Position numbers and translations under genes: made by a program. From Bacteroidales bacterium M7 (lineage in GTDB: Bacteria > Bacteroidota > Bacteroidia > Bacteroidales > Muribaculaceae), in the NCBI GenBank assembly GCA_001689515.1, contig LUJR01000049.1:1-25164 (forward strand): DNA of 25,164 bases. Direction: 5' to 3'. Shown here piece after piece: positions 16,585-24,551 of this stretch; within the stretch, counting starts at the first letter, position 1, and the number at the start of each line of letters is the position of its first letter. A model generated the notes under the pieces. That model saw nothing but the letters and a program-made list of their open reading frames with translations, ran no database searches and was not told where the DNA came from.

Positions 16585-17502
16585 ATGAAGTATGCAATCA
16601 TAGGCACCGGCGGCATAGGAGGCTATTATGGTGGCAAACTTGCCCATAGCGGACGCGATGTGCATTTTTTGTTGCACAGTGACTATGATTTCGTGAAGTG
16701 TAACGGGTTGCAGGTCGACTCGTGTGACGGTTCTTTCCACATAGATAATGTCAATGCTTATACGTCGACTGCGGAGATGCCTGCGGTCGACGTTATCATT
16801 GTAGGACTTAAGACCACCAACAATCATCTGTTGCCGTCATTGCTCCGTCCTCTACTTGATAAGTGCGCTGACGGCAAGAAGCCGATAGTGCTGCTGATAC
16901 AAAATGGACTCGGCGTGGAGGAAGATGTGCAGAAGATGCTTCCTGACGCACGGCTCATGGCAGGGTTGGCATTCATCTGCTCAGCCAAGCGCGGTCCGGG
17001 TCATATAGACCATCAATGCTACGGTCACATCAATCTCGGCGACTATTCAGTCAAGTCCGATGTTGATTGTGAAGAGCTGGTAGGAGATTTGCGGGATGCA
17101 GGTATAAAGGCGCGCATGGTTGACTATGCCGAGGCGCGTTGGCGCAAGGCTGTGTGGAACATGCCCTTCAACGGCATGACTGTAGCTCTCGGGGCACAGA
17201 CTGACGAACTGCTGCGTCATCCGTCAACTCGTGCACTCATCCACCGCCAGATGCTCGAGGTCATCCATGCAGCTCACGCATGCGGTGTGACATCTATCCC
17301 CGAATCGTTTGCCGACGACATGATACGCAGCACCGACGAGATGACCCCGTATTCGCCATCCATGAAGCTCGACTACGATTTCCACCGTCCCATGGAGATT
17401 GACTATCTCTACACACGTCCCCTCGCCATGGCACGTGATGCCCGCAGTCCTATGCTTTCTCTTGAAATGCTTGAGGCTCAGCTGCGATTCCTCCAGAAGT
17501 GA
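16585..17502 (+). CDS. Ketopantoate reductase family protein (PanE/ApbA)
   Basis: 305 residues. The NADPH-binding Rossmann start is AIIGTGGIGGYYGGKLAHSG. VGLKTTNN carries the conserved lysine, LLIQNGLGVEE follows, and RWRKAVWNMPFNGMT carries the second conserved Lys and Asn; MEIDYL holds the conserved Glu near the C-terminus. The key residues of 2-dehydropantoate 2-reductase (pantothenate synthesis) are therefore present, but paralogues of this family exist in Bacteroidales, so the exact substrate is open. It begins 1 bp after typA. Confidence 0.82.
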   Translation: MKYAIIGTGGIGGYYGGKLAHSGRDVHFLLHSDYDFVKCNGLQVDSCDGSFHIDNVNAYTSTAEMPAVDVIIVGLKTTNNHLLPSLLRPLLDKCADGKKPIVLLIQNGLGVEEDVQKMLPDARLMAGLAFICSAKRGPGHIDHQCYGHINLGDYSVKSDVDCEELVGDLRDAGIKARMVDYAEARWRKAVWNMPFNGMTVALGAQTDELLRHPSTRALIHRQMLEVIHAAHACGVTSIPESFADDMIRSTDEMTPYSPSMKLDYDFHRPMEIDYLYTRPLAMARDARSPMLSLEMLEAQLRFLQK

Positions 17503-17525
17503 ATTGTTAAATCATTAGATGTCAG

Positions 17526-18638
17526 TTGGTTACCCCTCCCCATTTAGTAAATAGCAATGATGGTGATGTTATTGAAGCATCAGCCTCTAAGACCATACGT
17601 GACCAGTCCATGGACTGGATTGCTGGTCTGTTGATTCTAGTGATGATTACGGGGCATATTTCACAAGAATCAGGACATAGTCTACGATGGTATGCGTTAG
17701 GCGGCTACAGTTGGTTTTATTTTTTCATGCCTTGGTTCTTTTTTAAGAGTGGCATGTTTGAGCGAGGAGGTACAATCCATATGTCTAAGATATTGAAAGG
17801 TTTGATTATACCTTTCATATTTTTCACATTGGCAGGCTATTTTATATGGTCATTGTAGTATCTGGCAGAGCACGAATGGTCTTTTAGATGGATAGCAGGA
17901 GCAACATTGATGTATCTGTATGCTGCTGGGTCGTTTCCTGGAAATGGACCTTTGTGGTTTTTAGAAGCGCTGATAATCGCACGTATGCTTTTCCCTCTGT
18001 TTGTGAGGATGCATTTCAATAATTGGTGGATTATGATGTTTGCATTTGGTATCGCTTTTATATATGTATTCTTGCTAAGAACATATAACGACGGCAACTA
18101 TCTTATGATGGCTATACCTCAAGGTTTCCTGGCTCTATCGTGCTATGCCGCTGGATATCTGTTCAAGAGACTGCAATACAATATGTGGGTCGCGGGAGCC
18201 GGTATTATTATATATCTTGCAATAGTGTTGTTAAAAGTCCCGACCATCCCGTTCGCTCAGGTCGGTATGACGGCACCTATGGAATCTTGGCTTCTTTTTC
18301 TGCCATCTTCATTGGCTGGTATAGTGACTTGGAACTATGTGGTTAGATTGATGCCCTCGTGGTTTTTCAGGGTATTTCCTTTAGGATATTTGGGGCGCAA
18401 CTCTATGACGTACTATTGCGGACACTTTATAATTATAACCACATTGGTGTATTTATATGAGGTCAAGGGAGTTAGTTTATTTGGACTACCTCTGGTATGG
18501 GCGATGGTCGTGTCATGTGCGGTGATACTGCCGGTGGCTGATGTATTGCTGCGGCGGTACTTGCCCTGGGCGGTGGGTATAAAGGCAAAAAATCGTAGGG
18601 AGAAGGATATTGAAACATCATATGATCCGTTGACATAA
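17526..18638 (+). pseudogene. Acyltransferase-3 family gene broken by an in-frame stop
   Basis: One frame encodes a polytopic acyltransferase-3 (O-acetyltransferase-like) protein, interrupted only by TAG at 17856-17858; the same frame resumes at once (YLAEHEWSFRW) and runs to 18638. Family features are MDWIAGLLILVMITGH at the start, WFFFKSGMF, PGNGPLWFLEALIIAR and NSMTYYCGH. Such enzymes acylate envelope sugars. The start is uncertain: TTG at 17526 opens the frame, ATG at 17610 lies at the first helix, and an ATGGTGATG at 17560 resembles the start of the next paralogue but is in another frame. It is AT-rich up to a GC-rich tail at 18516-18577 that nearly matches the downstream paralogue. Confidence 0.75.
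18516..18577 (+). repeat. 62-bp conserved acyltransferase tail, copy 1
   Basis: This segment matches 19613-19674 at 60 of 62 positions by hand alignment, encoding CAVILPVADVLLRRYLPWAV in both genes. Identity falls off sharply upstream and downstream, and third-codon positions are almost unchanged, unlike the rest of the two genes. Confidence 0.85.
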
Positions 18639-18666
18639 GAATATAATGCGCAGATGATAAATTCTA

Positions 18667-19735
18667 ATGGTAATGAAAGAAACTAATTATATTGGCCGTT
18701 GTGCCTATCTGGATTGGATTGCAGGATTGCTTATAGTAGTAGTGATTCTGTTGCATATTGAACTTTTTACAGACTATCAGTTGCATTTTTGGCATGTATG
18801 GGGTGAACGTGTATTCTATTTCTTTATGTCTTGGTTCTTTTTCAAGTCCGGGATGTTTGACAAAGAACAGGATTATGCCACTGTATGTAAGAAAGTATGG
18901 CACACTCTTGTTATCCCATACCTGTTCTTTTCTATTATTTCATGGCTGATATGGCTGCCGCAATTCTTTCATTCTCAAAATTCGATACTATTATTATTTA
19001 GGATTACTTTTTCAAGATGGGTAGCTGTGAACCTCATACCAGGAAATAACCCTTTGTGGTTCTTGATAGCTTTAATCGGATGCCGTTTATTATATCCTTG
19101 GTTTAGAAAGTTATTGAAGAATAACTATGTAGTAGCCTTCTCGGCATTTTTGGCAGCATATGTGTACCATCTGATATACATGTATGCAACTCATAAGTAT
19201 CTCATGCTCGGAATTGCTCAGAGCTGTATAGGTATATCATATTATGCGATAGGTGTAGAATTGCGTCATATACAGTATCTTAAAAGTGTGTTTGGCGTTA
19301 GTCTTGCCGTATATATTGTAACAGTTGTTTCATTCTGTCCAGTGATTAATTTTGCTTATGCCGGCACTGTTTCTGGGGAATTAAGTTGGGTATGTTCGTT
19401 GCCTGTGTGTATCGCTGGAATTATCACTTGGAATAACCTGATACGTTTTATCCCTACACGGTTCTTGAATCTTTCAGGATTGTGTCATATTGGTAATAAT
19501 TCTATGACTTATTATGGTATCCATTGGAGTATCAATTACAATAGTGTTCATGTATAATGTCCTTGGGTTGCAACTCTTTGGTCTTCCTTCGCAATATGTT
19601 ATGCTTTTGAGTTGTGCGGTGATACTGCCGGTGGCTGATGTGTTGCTGCGGCGGTACTTGCCTTGGGCGGTGGGAGCCAAGGGGCGTGTGCACAAGGGGC
19701 ATGAGGTCGGGGCAGCCGCGGATCCGCTGCCTTGA
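18667..19735 (+). pseudogene. Second acyltransferase-3 family gene, frameshifted near its 3' end
   Basis: ATG at 18667 opens a 296-residue frame ending at 19557; the natural C-terminus continues in another frame to 19735. Alignment with the upstream paralogue shows the shift: one has NSMTYYCGH then VKGVSLFGLP, the other has NSMTYYGIHW then, out of frame, VLGLQLFGLP. The lesion lies at about 19534-19540 (two bases missing, or one extra). Features are LDWIAGLLIVVVILLH, WFFFKSGMF and PGNNPLWFLIALIGCR. Eight or more membrane helices are likely. A sampled body line has 35% GC by hand count, whereas the last 120 bases have over 60%. Together with its neighbour it forms a tandem pair of inactivated envelope-sugar acyltransferases. 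Confidence 0.75.
19613..19674 (+). repeat. 62-bp conserved acyltransferase tail, copy 2
   Basis: Second copy of the 62-bp direct repeat (see 18516-18577), in the same orientation about 1.1 kb downstream. Recombination between the copies would delete one acyltransferase body and leave a single intact tail. Confidence 0.85.
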
Positions 19736-19742
19736 GAAGCTG

Positions 19743-19768
19743 CCTCTCACGCGCGGGAGCGTGAGAGG
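19743..19768. terminator. Hairpin between convergent genes
   Basis: CCTCTCACGC (19743-19752) pairs perfectly with GCGTGAGAGG (19759-19768) around a 6-nt loop. It lies 8 bp after the plus-strand acyltransferase frame and overlaps the stop codon of the minus-strand gene ending at 19747. No T-tract follows on either strand, so it may block transcription bidirectionally only weakly. Confidence 0.45.
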
Positions 19769-20058
19769 GCTATGGTGGTGAAGAAGGTGGCGAGCATGCC
19801 GAAGTAGGTCAGCAGCATCATCGGGTCGCGGAGTGTCTCGGCATTGATGCCTTTGGTAATGTGAATGAACAGCGTGGTGGCTATGATGGCTGCGATGATG
19901 TAGACCACAGTCATCAGTTTGCGTATCCATCCTATGGGCTTGCGGTCAGGCAGACGGTTCATCACCTTGCGGGTGAAGTCTGGGTCACGGGGACCTGCGG
20001 CAAGGTCTGACTTGAAGAGGTCGCGCAGTCTGGCGTCTGTATTATTGATGTGTTTCAT
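19747..20058 (-). CDS. Small membrane protein of the sigma-factor operon (DUF5056-like)
   Basis: 103 residues. A soluble N-terminal part (~1-44) contains DPDFTRKVMNRLPDRK, a motif seen at the N-terminus of the small DUF5056-type proteins encoded next to Bacteroidales ECF sigma factors. Two hydrophobic segments follow (~47-67 and ~79-98). It starts 7 bp after the sigma gene. A membrane protein with a cytoplasmic N-terminus in this position is a reasonable anti-sigma candidate, but that is inference. The family assignment is from memory of the motif. Confidence 0.7.
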   Translation of the reverse strand: MKHINNTDARLRDLFKSDLAAGPRDPDFTRKVMNRLPDRKPIGWIRKLMTVVYIIAAIIATTLFIHITKGINAETLRDPMMLLTYFGMLATFFTTIALSRSRA

Positions 20059-20065
20059 AGTGTGT

Positions 20066-20587
20066 CTATGGGTGTTGGAGGATTTGTTTCAGCACCGTGC
20101 GGGCTCGTTGAAGGTGGCTCTTGACGGTGTTTTCGGGCATATTGGTTATTGAGGCTATCTTTTTGATAGGCAGGTCACGATAGTAGAATAACAACACTAC
20201 CGCCCGCTGTGTTTCGCTGAGATAGCGGAGGGCGGCGTTCAGATCCATCCGCGCATCGATGCTCCGGAGTGGTTCAGCTCCGGCTTCGGGAATCTCGTCA
20301 GTGGAGACTTCCGTGTGCGATGAACGGGTGTGGCTGCGAAACTCATTGAGTCCGATGGCAAAGAGCCATGTGGAGAAGCGTCCGCTTCCCATCCATGACT
20401 TCAGCCCTCGCCAAGCCTTGATGAAGGTTTCCTGAGCCAGATCGGCGGCAAGAATCTCGTCGCCGCACATGCCTGTCAGAAACCTCAGCAGAGGCTGATG
20501 GTATTCGTCAACCAGTCGGGCGAAGGCGCGTCGGTCGTCAAAACCCACGCACCTCGCCACGAGAGATATTTCCTCGAGACGTGTCAT
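20066..20587 (-). CDS. ECF-type RNA polymerase sigma factor
   Basis: 173 residues with only sigma regions 2 and 4. Region 2 (~21-90) contains FARLVDEYHQPLLRFLTG, DLAQETFIKAWRGL and GRFSTWLFAIGLNEFRSHTR. Region 4 (~118-170) contains LSETQRAVVLLFYYRDLPIK and the recognition helix MPENTVKSHLQRARTVLK. This is the ECF layout, directing polymerase to a stress or envelope regulon. Its ATG overlaps the TGA of the upstream gene by 4 bp, and the DUF5056-like gene follows 7 bp later. A promoter of ECF type precedes the operon (21258-21285). Confidence 0.93.
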   Translation of the reverse strand: MTRLEEISLVARCVGFDDRRAFARLVDEYHQPLLRFLTGMCGDEILAADLAQETFIKAWRGLKSWMGSGRFSTWLFAIGLNEFRSHTRSSHTEVSTDEIPEAGAEPLRSIDARMDLNAALRYLSETQRAVVLLFYYRDLPIKKIASITNMPENTVKSHLQRARTVLKQILQHP

Positions 20588-21207
20588 CGACGGTCTGCCT
20601 TCTCGAGATTATAAGCGGTCATTTTAGCTGCGCCGATTAGTATGGGTACGCATCCGATGCCTAATCCTACTTTCCATGCTCCTACGCATATGAAGAACAC
20701 TATTACGCCGAGTCCGAGAGCTAGAAGATAGGTAGATGAGCGGAGAGGTGATCTCATATTGCGCTCAAACACTGTTGGAGGCAGAGGATAGTTGCTGTCT
20801 ATGGCTTTGGAGACAAGCGCATAACGCTGACGGCGTTCGTTGGCGCGGTATGCGCAGATGACCCATACCACTCCTATCAGCGCGATAAATGGCATGAAGA
20901 ATATGCCTAATAGAAGAAGAACGGCAACTACTTCGGTGCCATCAGTATCAATATCATTGAGATTGTCAAGTATGTCGTTTTTAATATCTTCAGCAGAAAC
21001 CACACCACCATCATTATTGGAAAATGTAACTTCCTCAACGGTGGTTTCGTCTTGTGCATCGTTTGAGTCGCCGTTGCGGAGATCAGCCAGGGCTTTCTCT
21101 AACGCCTGGTCGGTGGAGTCCGTTGGAGCTTTGGCTGCCAATGAATATGAAGGTAAGGCGGTGAAGGCGAGTATCACCAGAATGAAGGAGAATACTGTAC
21201 GTTTCAT
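20584..21207 (-). CDS. Exported membrane protein of the sigma-factor operon (DUF6249-like)
   Basis: 207 residues. A signal peptide (RTVFSFILVILAFTALPSYSLA) is followed by an acidic extracytoplasmic stretch (~27-90), a hydrophobic segment at ~92-118, a short charged loop containing YRANERRQRYALVSKA, and two hydrophobic segments at ~160-195. It resembles DUF6249-type proteins encoded with ECF sigma factors in Bacteroidetes; the family name is tentative and the function unknown. It is first in the operon and overlaps the sigma start. Sensing an envelope signal for the sigma factor would fit its topology (inference). Confidence 0.72.
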   Translation of the reverse strand: MKRTVFSFILVILAFTALPSYSLAAKAPTDSTDQALEKALADLRNGDSNDAQDETTVEEVTFSNNDGGVVSAEDIKNDILDNLNDIDTDGTEVVAVLLLLGIFFMPFIALIGVVWVICAYRANERRQRYALVSKAIDSNYPLPPTVFERNMRSPLRSSTYLLALGLGVIVFFICVGAWKVGLGIGCVPILIGAAKMTAYNLEKADRR

Positions 21208-21257
21208 ATTTTTTGTTGTGTGATGTTTAGGGGTTAAAGTATGTTGTTTTCATACGT

Positions 21258-21285
21258 TAGACGCACGTATGTCTCCTCAGGTTGC
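21258..21285 (-). promoter_or_regulatory. Candidate autoregulated ECF promoter
   Basis: On the minus strand GCAACC (21285-21280), exactly 16 nt, then CGTCTA (21263-21258) fit the general ECF pattern of an AAC -35 and a CGTC -10. It lies about 50 nt before the first start codon of the sigma operon. No TAnnTTTG element is present in this gap. A dyad CATACGT-N7-ACGTATG (21251-21271) straddles the -10. Confidence 0.5.
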
Positions 21286-21295
21286 ACCCGTATTC

Positions 21296-21325
21296 AAAAA
21301 AATCACTGCCGCTTACGCCGTGGCA
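21296..21325 (-). terminator. Weak candidate terminator of the RND gene
   Basis: On the minus strand TGCCAC (21325-21320) and GCGGCA (21312-21307) form an imperfect stem within the last codons of the gene, followed after 4 nt by seven T residues (21302-21296). The stem has a mismatch, so the call is tentative. Confidence 0.3.
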
Positions 21326-24300
21326 TCAGTTTTTCCTCAAGCCACTGGAACACTACGAAGAGCACTGGCACGAGAAACAGTAGAGCCAGCACACCTACAG
21401 CCATACCACCGCAGGTGCCTATGCCTATCGATTTGTTACCGTTGGCTCCGACACCCGAGGCAAATGCCATCGGGAGCATGCCGAATATGAGCGTCAATGA
21501 GGTCATCAGAATAGGACGCAGACGCACTCGGGCGGCTGACAAAGCGGCGGCGACTATGCTCATACCCGCGCGACGACGCTCGGAGGCGTATTCAGTGAGC
21601 AGGATTGCGGTCTTGGCAAGCATGCCGATGAGCATGAGAAGTCCCACCTGCAGGTAGATGTTGTTTTCAAGTCCTGACAGATTGGCAAAAAGCAGACTGC
21701 CGGCGAGACCGAACGGCACTGATACAATCACTGCTATCGGTATGAAAAGACTTTCATAGAGGGAGCAGAGAATGAGGTATATGAACACCACACAGATGAC
21801 AAAAATGGTCATGGTATCAGCCCCCGATGAGGCTTCCTCGCGGGCCATGCCGCTGAACTCGAAACCGTAGCCCATGGGCAATGTCTGAGCTGCGACTTCC
21901 TTGACCGCCGCGATAGCCTGCCCCGAGCTGTAGCCGCGTGCCGCGTTGCCGTTGACGCGGATGGCAGGGAATAGATTGAATCGCGAAAGCGACTCGGTGC
22001 CGAACACACGTTCTACAGTGATATATTGGCTTATAGGAGACATCTCGCCGTCAGCATTGCGGACAAACATGCTTGCCAGTGCGTGGGTGTCGAGGCGGAA
22101 CTCAGGCGAAGCCTGCACCATGACACGGTAGAGTTTGGAAAATTTGTTGAGGTTGGAGGCATAGCTGCCGCCGATGTAGCCCGACAGGGCATCAAGCACG
22201 TCGGAGGGAGACACGCCGTTACGTTTACAAGCCGCTGCATCCACCTCTACCAAGTATTGCGGATACTTGGTGTCAAATGATGTGGTGGCTCGGGAGATTT
22301 CAGGACGCTTGTTGAGCTGCTCGAGGAAATTGAATGTGATGTTTTTCAGATCTTCCGTCGCGCCGCCGTTATGATCCTGCACATATAGCTCGAAGCCGTT
22401 AGTGGCTCCATAGCCCGGTATCATTCCGCGTGTGAACACCTGTATTTTGGCGGAAGTTATGTCAGCTGTGCGACGGTAAATCTCCGCTATGACTGCCTGT
22501 ACGTCATCGTCCTTGCCAGTGCGGTACTTCCAGTTTTTCAGTCGGATGTCAAATGTTCCGGCAGTGACGCTCTGCCCGGTGATGGATCCGAATCCGGCTG
22601 TGCGTGAGTAGATCTCAATCTGCGGTATATCACGCACGCGCCGGTCTATCTCCTCCATCATCTTCATGGTGGTGGAGAGGTTGGTGCCCGGAGGCATTTG
22701 CACATCGATGTTGACCGAACTCATATCCTCACCGGGGACAAGCCCGGTCTTGGTATTGGTAAGCAGCCAAGCGAGTCCGCATGATGCTATGATGACAAGT
22801 ACGCCTGTCAGCCATCGGTGGCGCAGCATCCATGCCACTCCGCGGACGTAGCGGGTGCTCAGGCGCGCGAATATGCGGTCAAATCCGTCATGGAAGCGCG
22901 TGGAGAAGCTGCGCTTGCCGCTGTCTGACTTTTTGCCGTGTGGAGTCAGTATAAGTGCGCATAGTGTAGGTGAAAGGGTCATGGCATTGATTAGCGATAT
23001 GCCGACGGCTACTGCCATCGTCAGTCCGAACTGGCGATAGAACACACCGGTAGTGCCGCCCATAAAACTTACCGGGATGAACACCGCCATGAACACAAAT
23101 GTCGTGGTCACAAGAGCAGTGGCAATATCTTTCATCGCCCCGATGGTGGCACGGTAGGGTGAACGTTCGCCTGCGTCAAACCTTGCTTGCACCGCCTCCA
23201 CCACCACTATAGCATCGTCAACCACCGTACCGATGACCAATACGAGGGCAAAGAGGGTGATCATGTTGATGGAGAATCCAGCGATGTGCAGAAATGCAAA
23301 CGTGCCTATCAGTGACACAATTATTCCTATCAGAGGAATAAATGTGGAGCGGAAACTCTGCAAGAATATATACACTACCAAGATTACCAGTATTATTGCC
23401 TCAATCAGAGTCTGTACGACCTTGCTGATAGAGGCATCCAGGAAATCCTTGGTACTCATGAGGCTTACCAGTTCTAGTCCGGAGGAGAGGGTGGTGGAAA
23501 TCTCCTCCATTACTTTGTCGACTTCGGTGATGATTTCGTTGGCGTTGGATCCGGCTGTCTGTGATATGGATGCGGTGGTGCCGGGATGTCCGTTGACACG
23601 CCCGGCGAAGTCATAGCCGCGCTGTCCCAATTCGATTCTCGCTACATCCTTGAGGCGAAGCACCGTGCCGTCCTTACCTGCGCGTATCACCAAGTTCTCA
23701 AACTCATTGACTTCCTCGTAACGTCCGCGGTATTTGAGCACGTAGCGGAAGGTGTTGTCAGAGTCCGCTCCGAGCGTGCCGGTGGCTTTTTCGAGATTCT
23801 GCTCGTCAAGAACCTGGCGTATGTCTGCCGGAACGAGTCCGTAAGATGCCATCTTTGCAGGGTCAAGCCATATGCGCATCGAGTAGTCGGCTCCGCGAAC
23901 ATCTACTTCCCCCACGCCCGACACGCGTGACAGGCGTGGCTCGATGTTTATCTTCATGTAGTTGTTGATAAACTTCTCGTCGTAGCTGTCGTCTGGACTG
24001 TATAGAGCGATTGTCTTGATGCGGCTTGTCTGTCGTTTGCCCACGTTGACTCCGCTGCGTGTCACCTCGGCGGGGAGGAGTCCCTGGGCTGATGCTATGC
24101 GGTTTTGCACATTGACCATGGCGATATCCCCGTCGGTGCCTTGTCGGAAGTAGATCTGTATGTTCGCCATGCCGCTGTTGGTGGCGGTGGATACCATATA
24201 CATCATGTCCTCCACGCCGTTGATGGCTTCTTCGAGTGGCACTATCACGCTCTTCTGCACCGTCTCAGCGTTGGCTCCGGTGTAGCTTGCCCTGACGCTT

Positions 24301-24431
24301 ATCGTGGGAGGGGCAATCTCTGGAAACTGTTCCATAGGGAGTTGTGACAGCGATATGACTCCGAGGATAACAATCGCCACGGAGATTACGGCTGAGAATA
24401 TAGGGCGGTCAATGAATACGCGTGAGTTCAT
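21303..24431 (-). CDS. RND multidrug efflux permease (AcrB/MexB, HAE1 family)
   Basis: 1042 residues, full length. The N-terminus FIDRPIFSAVISVAIVILG, the QLPMEQFPEIAPP segment and the duplicated periplasmic porter/docking domains are typical. The proton-relay residues are present: Asp405-Asp406 in GTVVDDAIVVVEAV and Lys940 in LIGMLAKTAILLTEYASERR. The protein pumps hydrophobic drugs or bile-like compounds out of the inner membrane and periplasm. It normally works with a membrane-fusion protein and an outer-membrane channel; neither flanks it here. The product ends in a basic tail (PRRKRQ). It is divergent from the small lipoprotein gene, with a promoter-like TAAATTTG just upstream. Confidence 0.95.
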   Translation of the reverse strand: MNSRVFIDRPIFSAVISVAIVILGVISLSQLPMEQFPEIAPPTISVRASYTGANAETVQKSVIVPLEEAINGVEDMMYMVSTATNSGMANIQIYFRQGTDGDIAMVNVQNRIASAQGLLPAEVTRSGVNVGKRQTSRIKTIALYSPDDSYDEKFINNYMKINIEPRLSRVSGVGEVDVRGADYSMRIWLDPAKMASYGLVPADIRQVLDEQNLEKATGTLGADSDNTFRYVLKYRGRYEEVNEFENLVIRAGKDGTVLRLKDVARIELGQRGYDFAGRVNGHPGTTASISQTAGSNANEIITEVDKVMEEISTTLSSGLELVSLMSTKDFLDASISKVVQTLIEAIILVILVVYIFLQSFRSTFIPLIGIIVSLIGTFAFLHIAGFSINMITLFALVLVIGTVVDDAIVVVEAVQARFDAGERSPYRATIGAMKDIATALVTTTFVFMAVFIPVSFMGGTTGVFYRQFGLTMAVAVGISLINAMTLSPTLCALILTPHGKKSDSGKRSFSTRFHDGFDRIFARLSTRYVRGVAWMLRHRWLTGVLVIIASCGLAWLLTNTKTGLVPGEDMSSVNIDVQMPPGTNLSTTMKMMEEIDRRVRDIPQIEIYSRTAGFGSITGQSVTAGTFDIRLKNWKYRTGKDDDVQAVIAEIYRRTADITSAKIQVFTRGMIPGYGATNGFELYVQDHNGGATEDLKNITFNFLEQLNKRPEISRATTSFDTKYPQYLVEVDAAACKRNGVSPSDVLDALSGYIGGSYASNLNKFSKLYRVMVQASPEFRLDTHALASMFVRNADGEMSPISQYITVERVFGTESLSRFNLFPAIRVNGNAARGYSSGQAIAAVKEVAAQTLPMGYGFEFSGMAREEASSGADTMTIFVICVVFIYLILCSLYESLFIPIAVIVSVPFGLAGSLLFANLSGLENNIYLQVGLLMLIGMLAKTAILLTEYASERRRAGMSIVAAALSAARVRLRPILMTSLTLIFGMLPMAFASGVGANGNKSIGIGTCGGMAVGVLALLFLVPVLFVVFQWLEEKLMPRRKRQ

Positions 24432-24454
24432 GATATGTGATGAATTGAGCTATA

Positions 24455-24462
24455 CAAATTTA
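24455..24462 (-). promoter_or_regulatory. Candidate -7 element of the RND gene promoter
   Basis: TAAATTTG on the minus strand (24462-24455) matches TAnnTTTG and lies 23 nt before the start codon at 24431. A -33 element is not evident. Confidence 0.5.
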
Positions 24463-24490
24463 CTAAAACGAAGTTATTTTCTTAGACTGC

Positions 24491-24509
24491 TTAAACCAAA
24501 AAGGTTTAA
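24491..24509. promoter_or_regulatory. Candidate operator dyad between divergent promoters
   Basis: TTAAACC-aaaaa-GGTTTAA is a perfect 7-bp dyad. Its right arm overlaps the -7 element of the lipoprotein promoter, and it sits upstream of the RND promoter, where a repressor or activator dimer could control both genes. Confidence 0.4.
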
Positions 24510-24514
24510 ATTTG
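24507..24514 (+). promoter_or_regulatory. Candidate -7 element of the lipoprotein gene promoter
   Basis: TAAATTTG matches the Bacteroidetes TAnnTTTG consensus, 37 nt before the ATG at 24552. Confidence 0.5.
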
Positions 24515-24551
24515 TCCTATAATTAAATAACTGTTAACCATCATAGACAAT

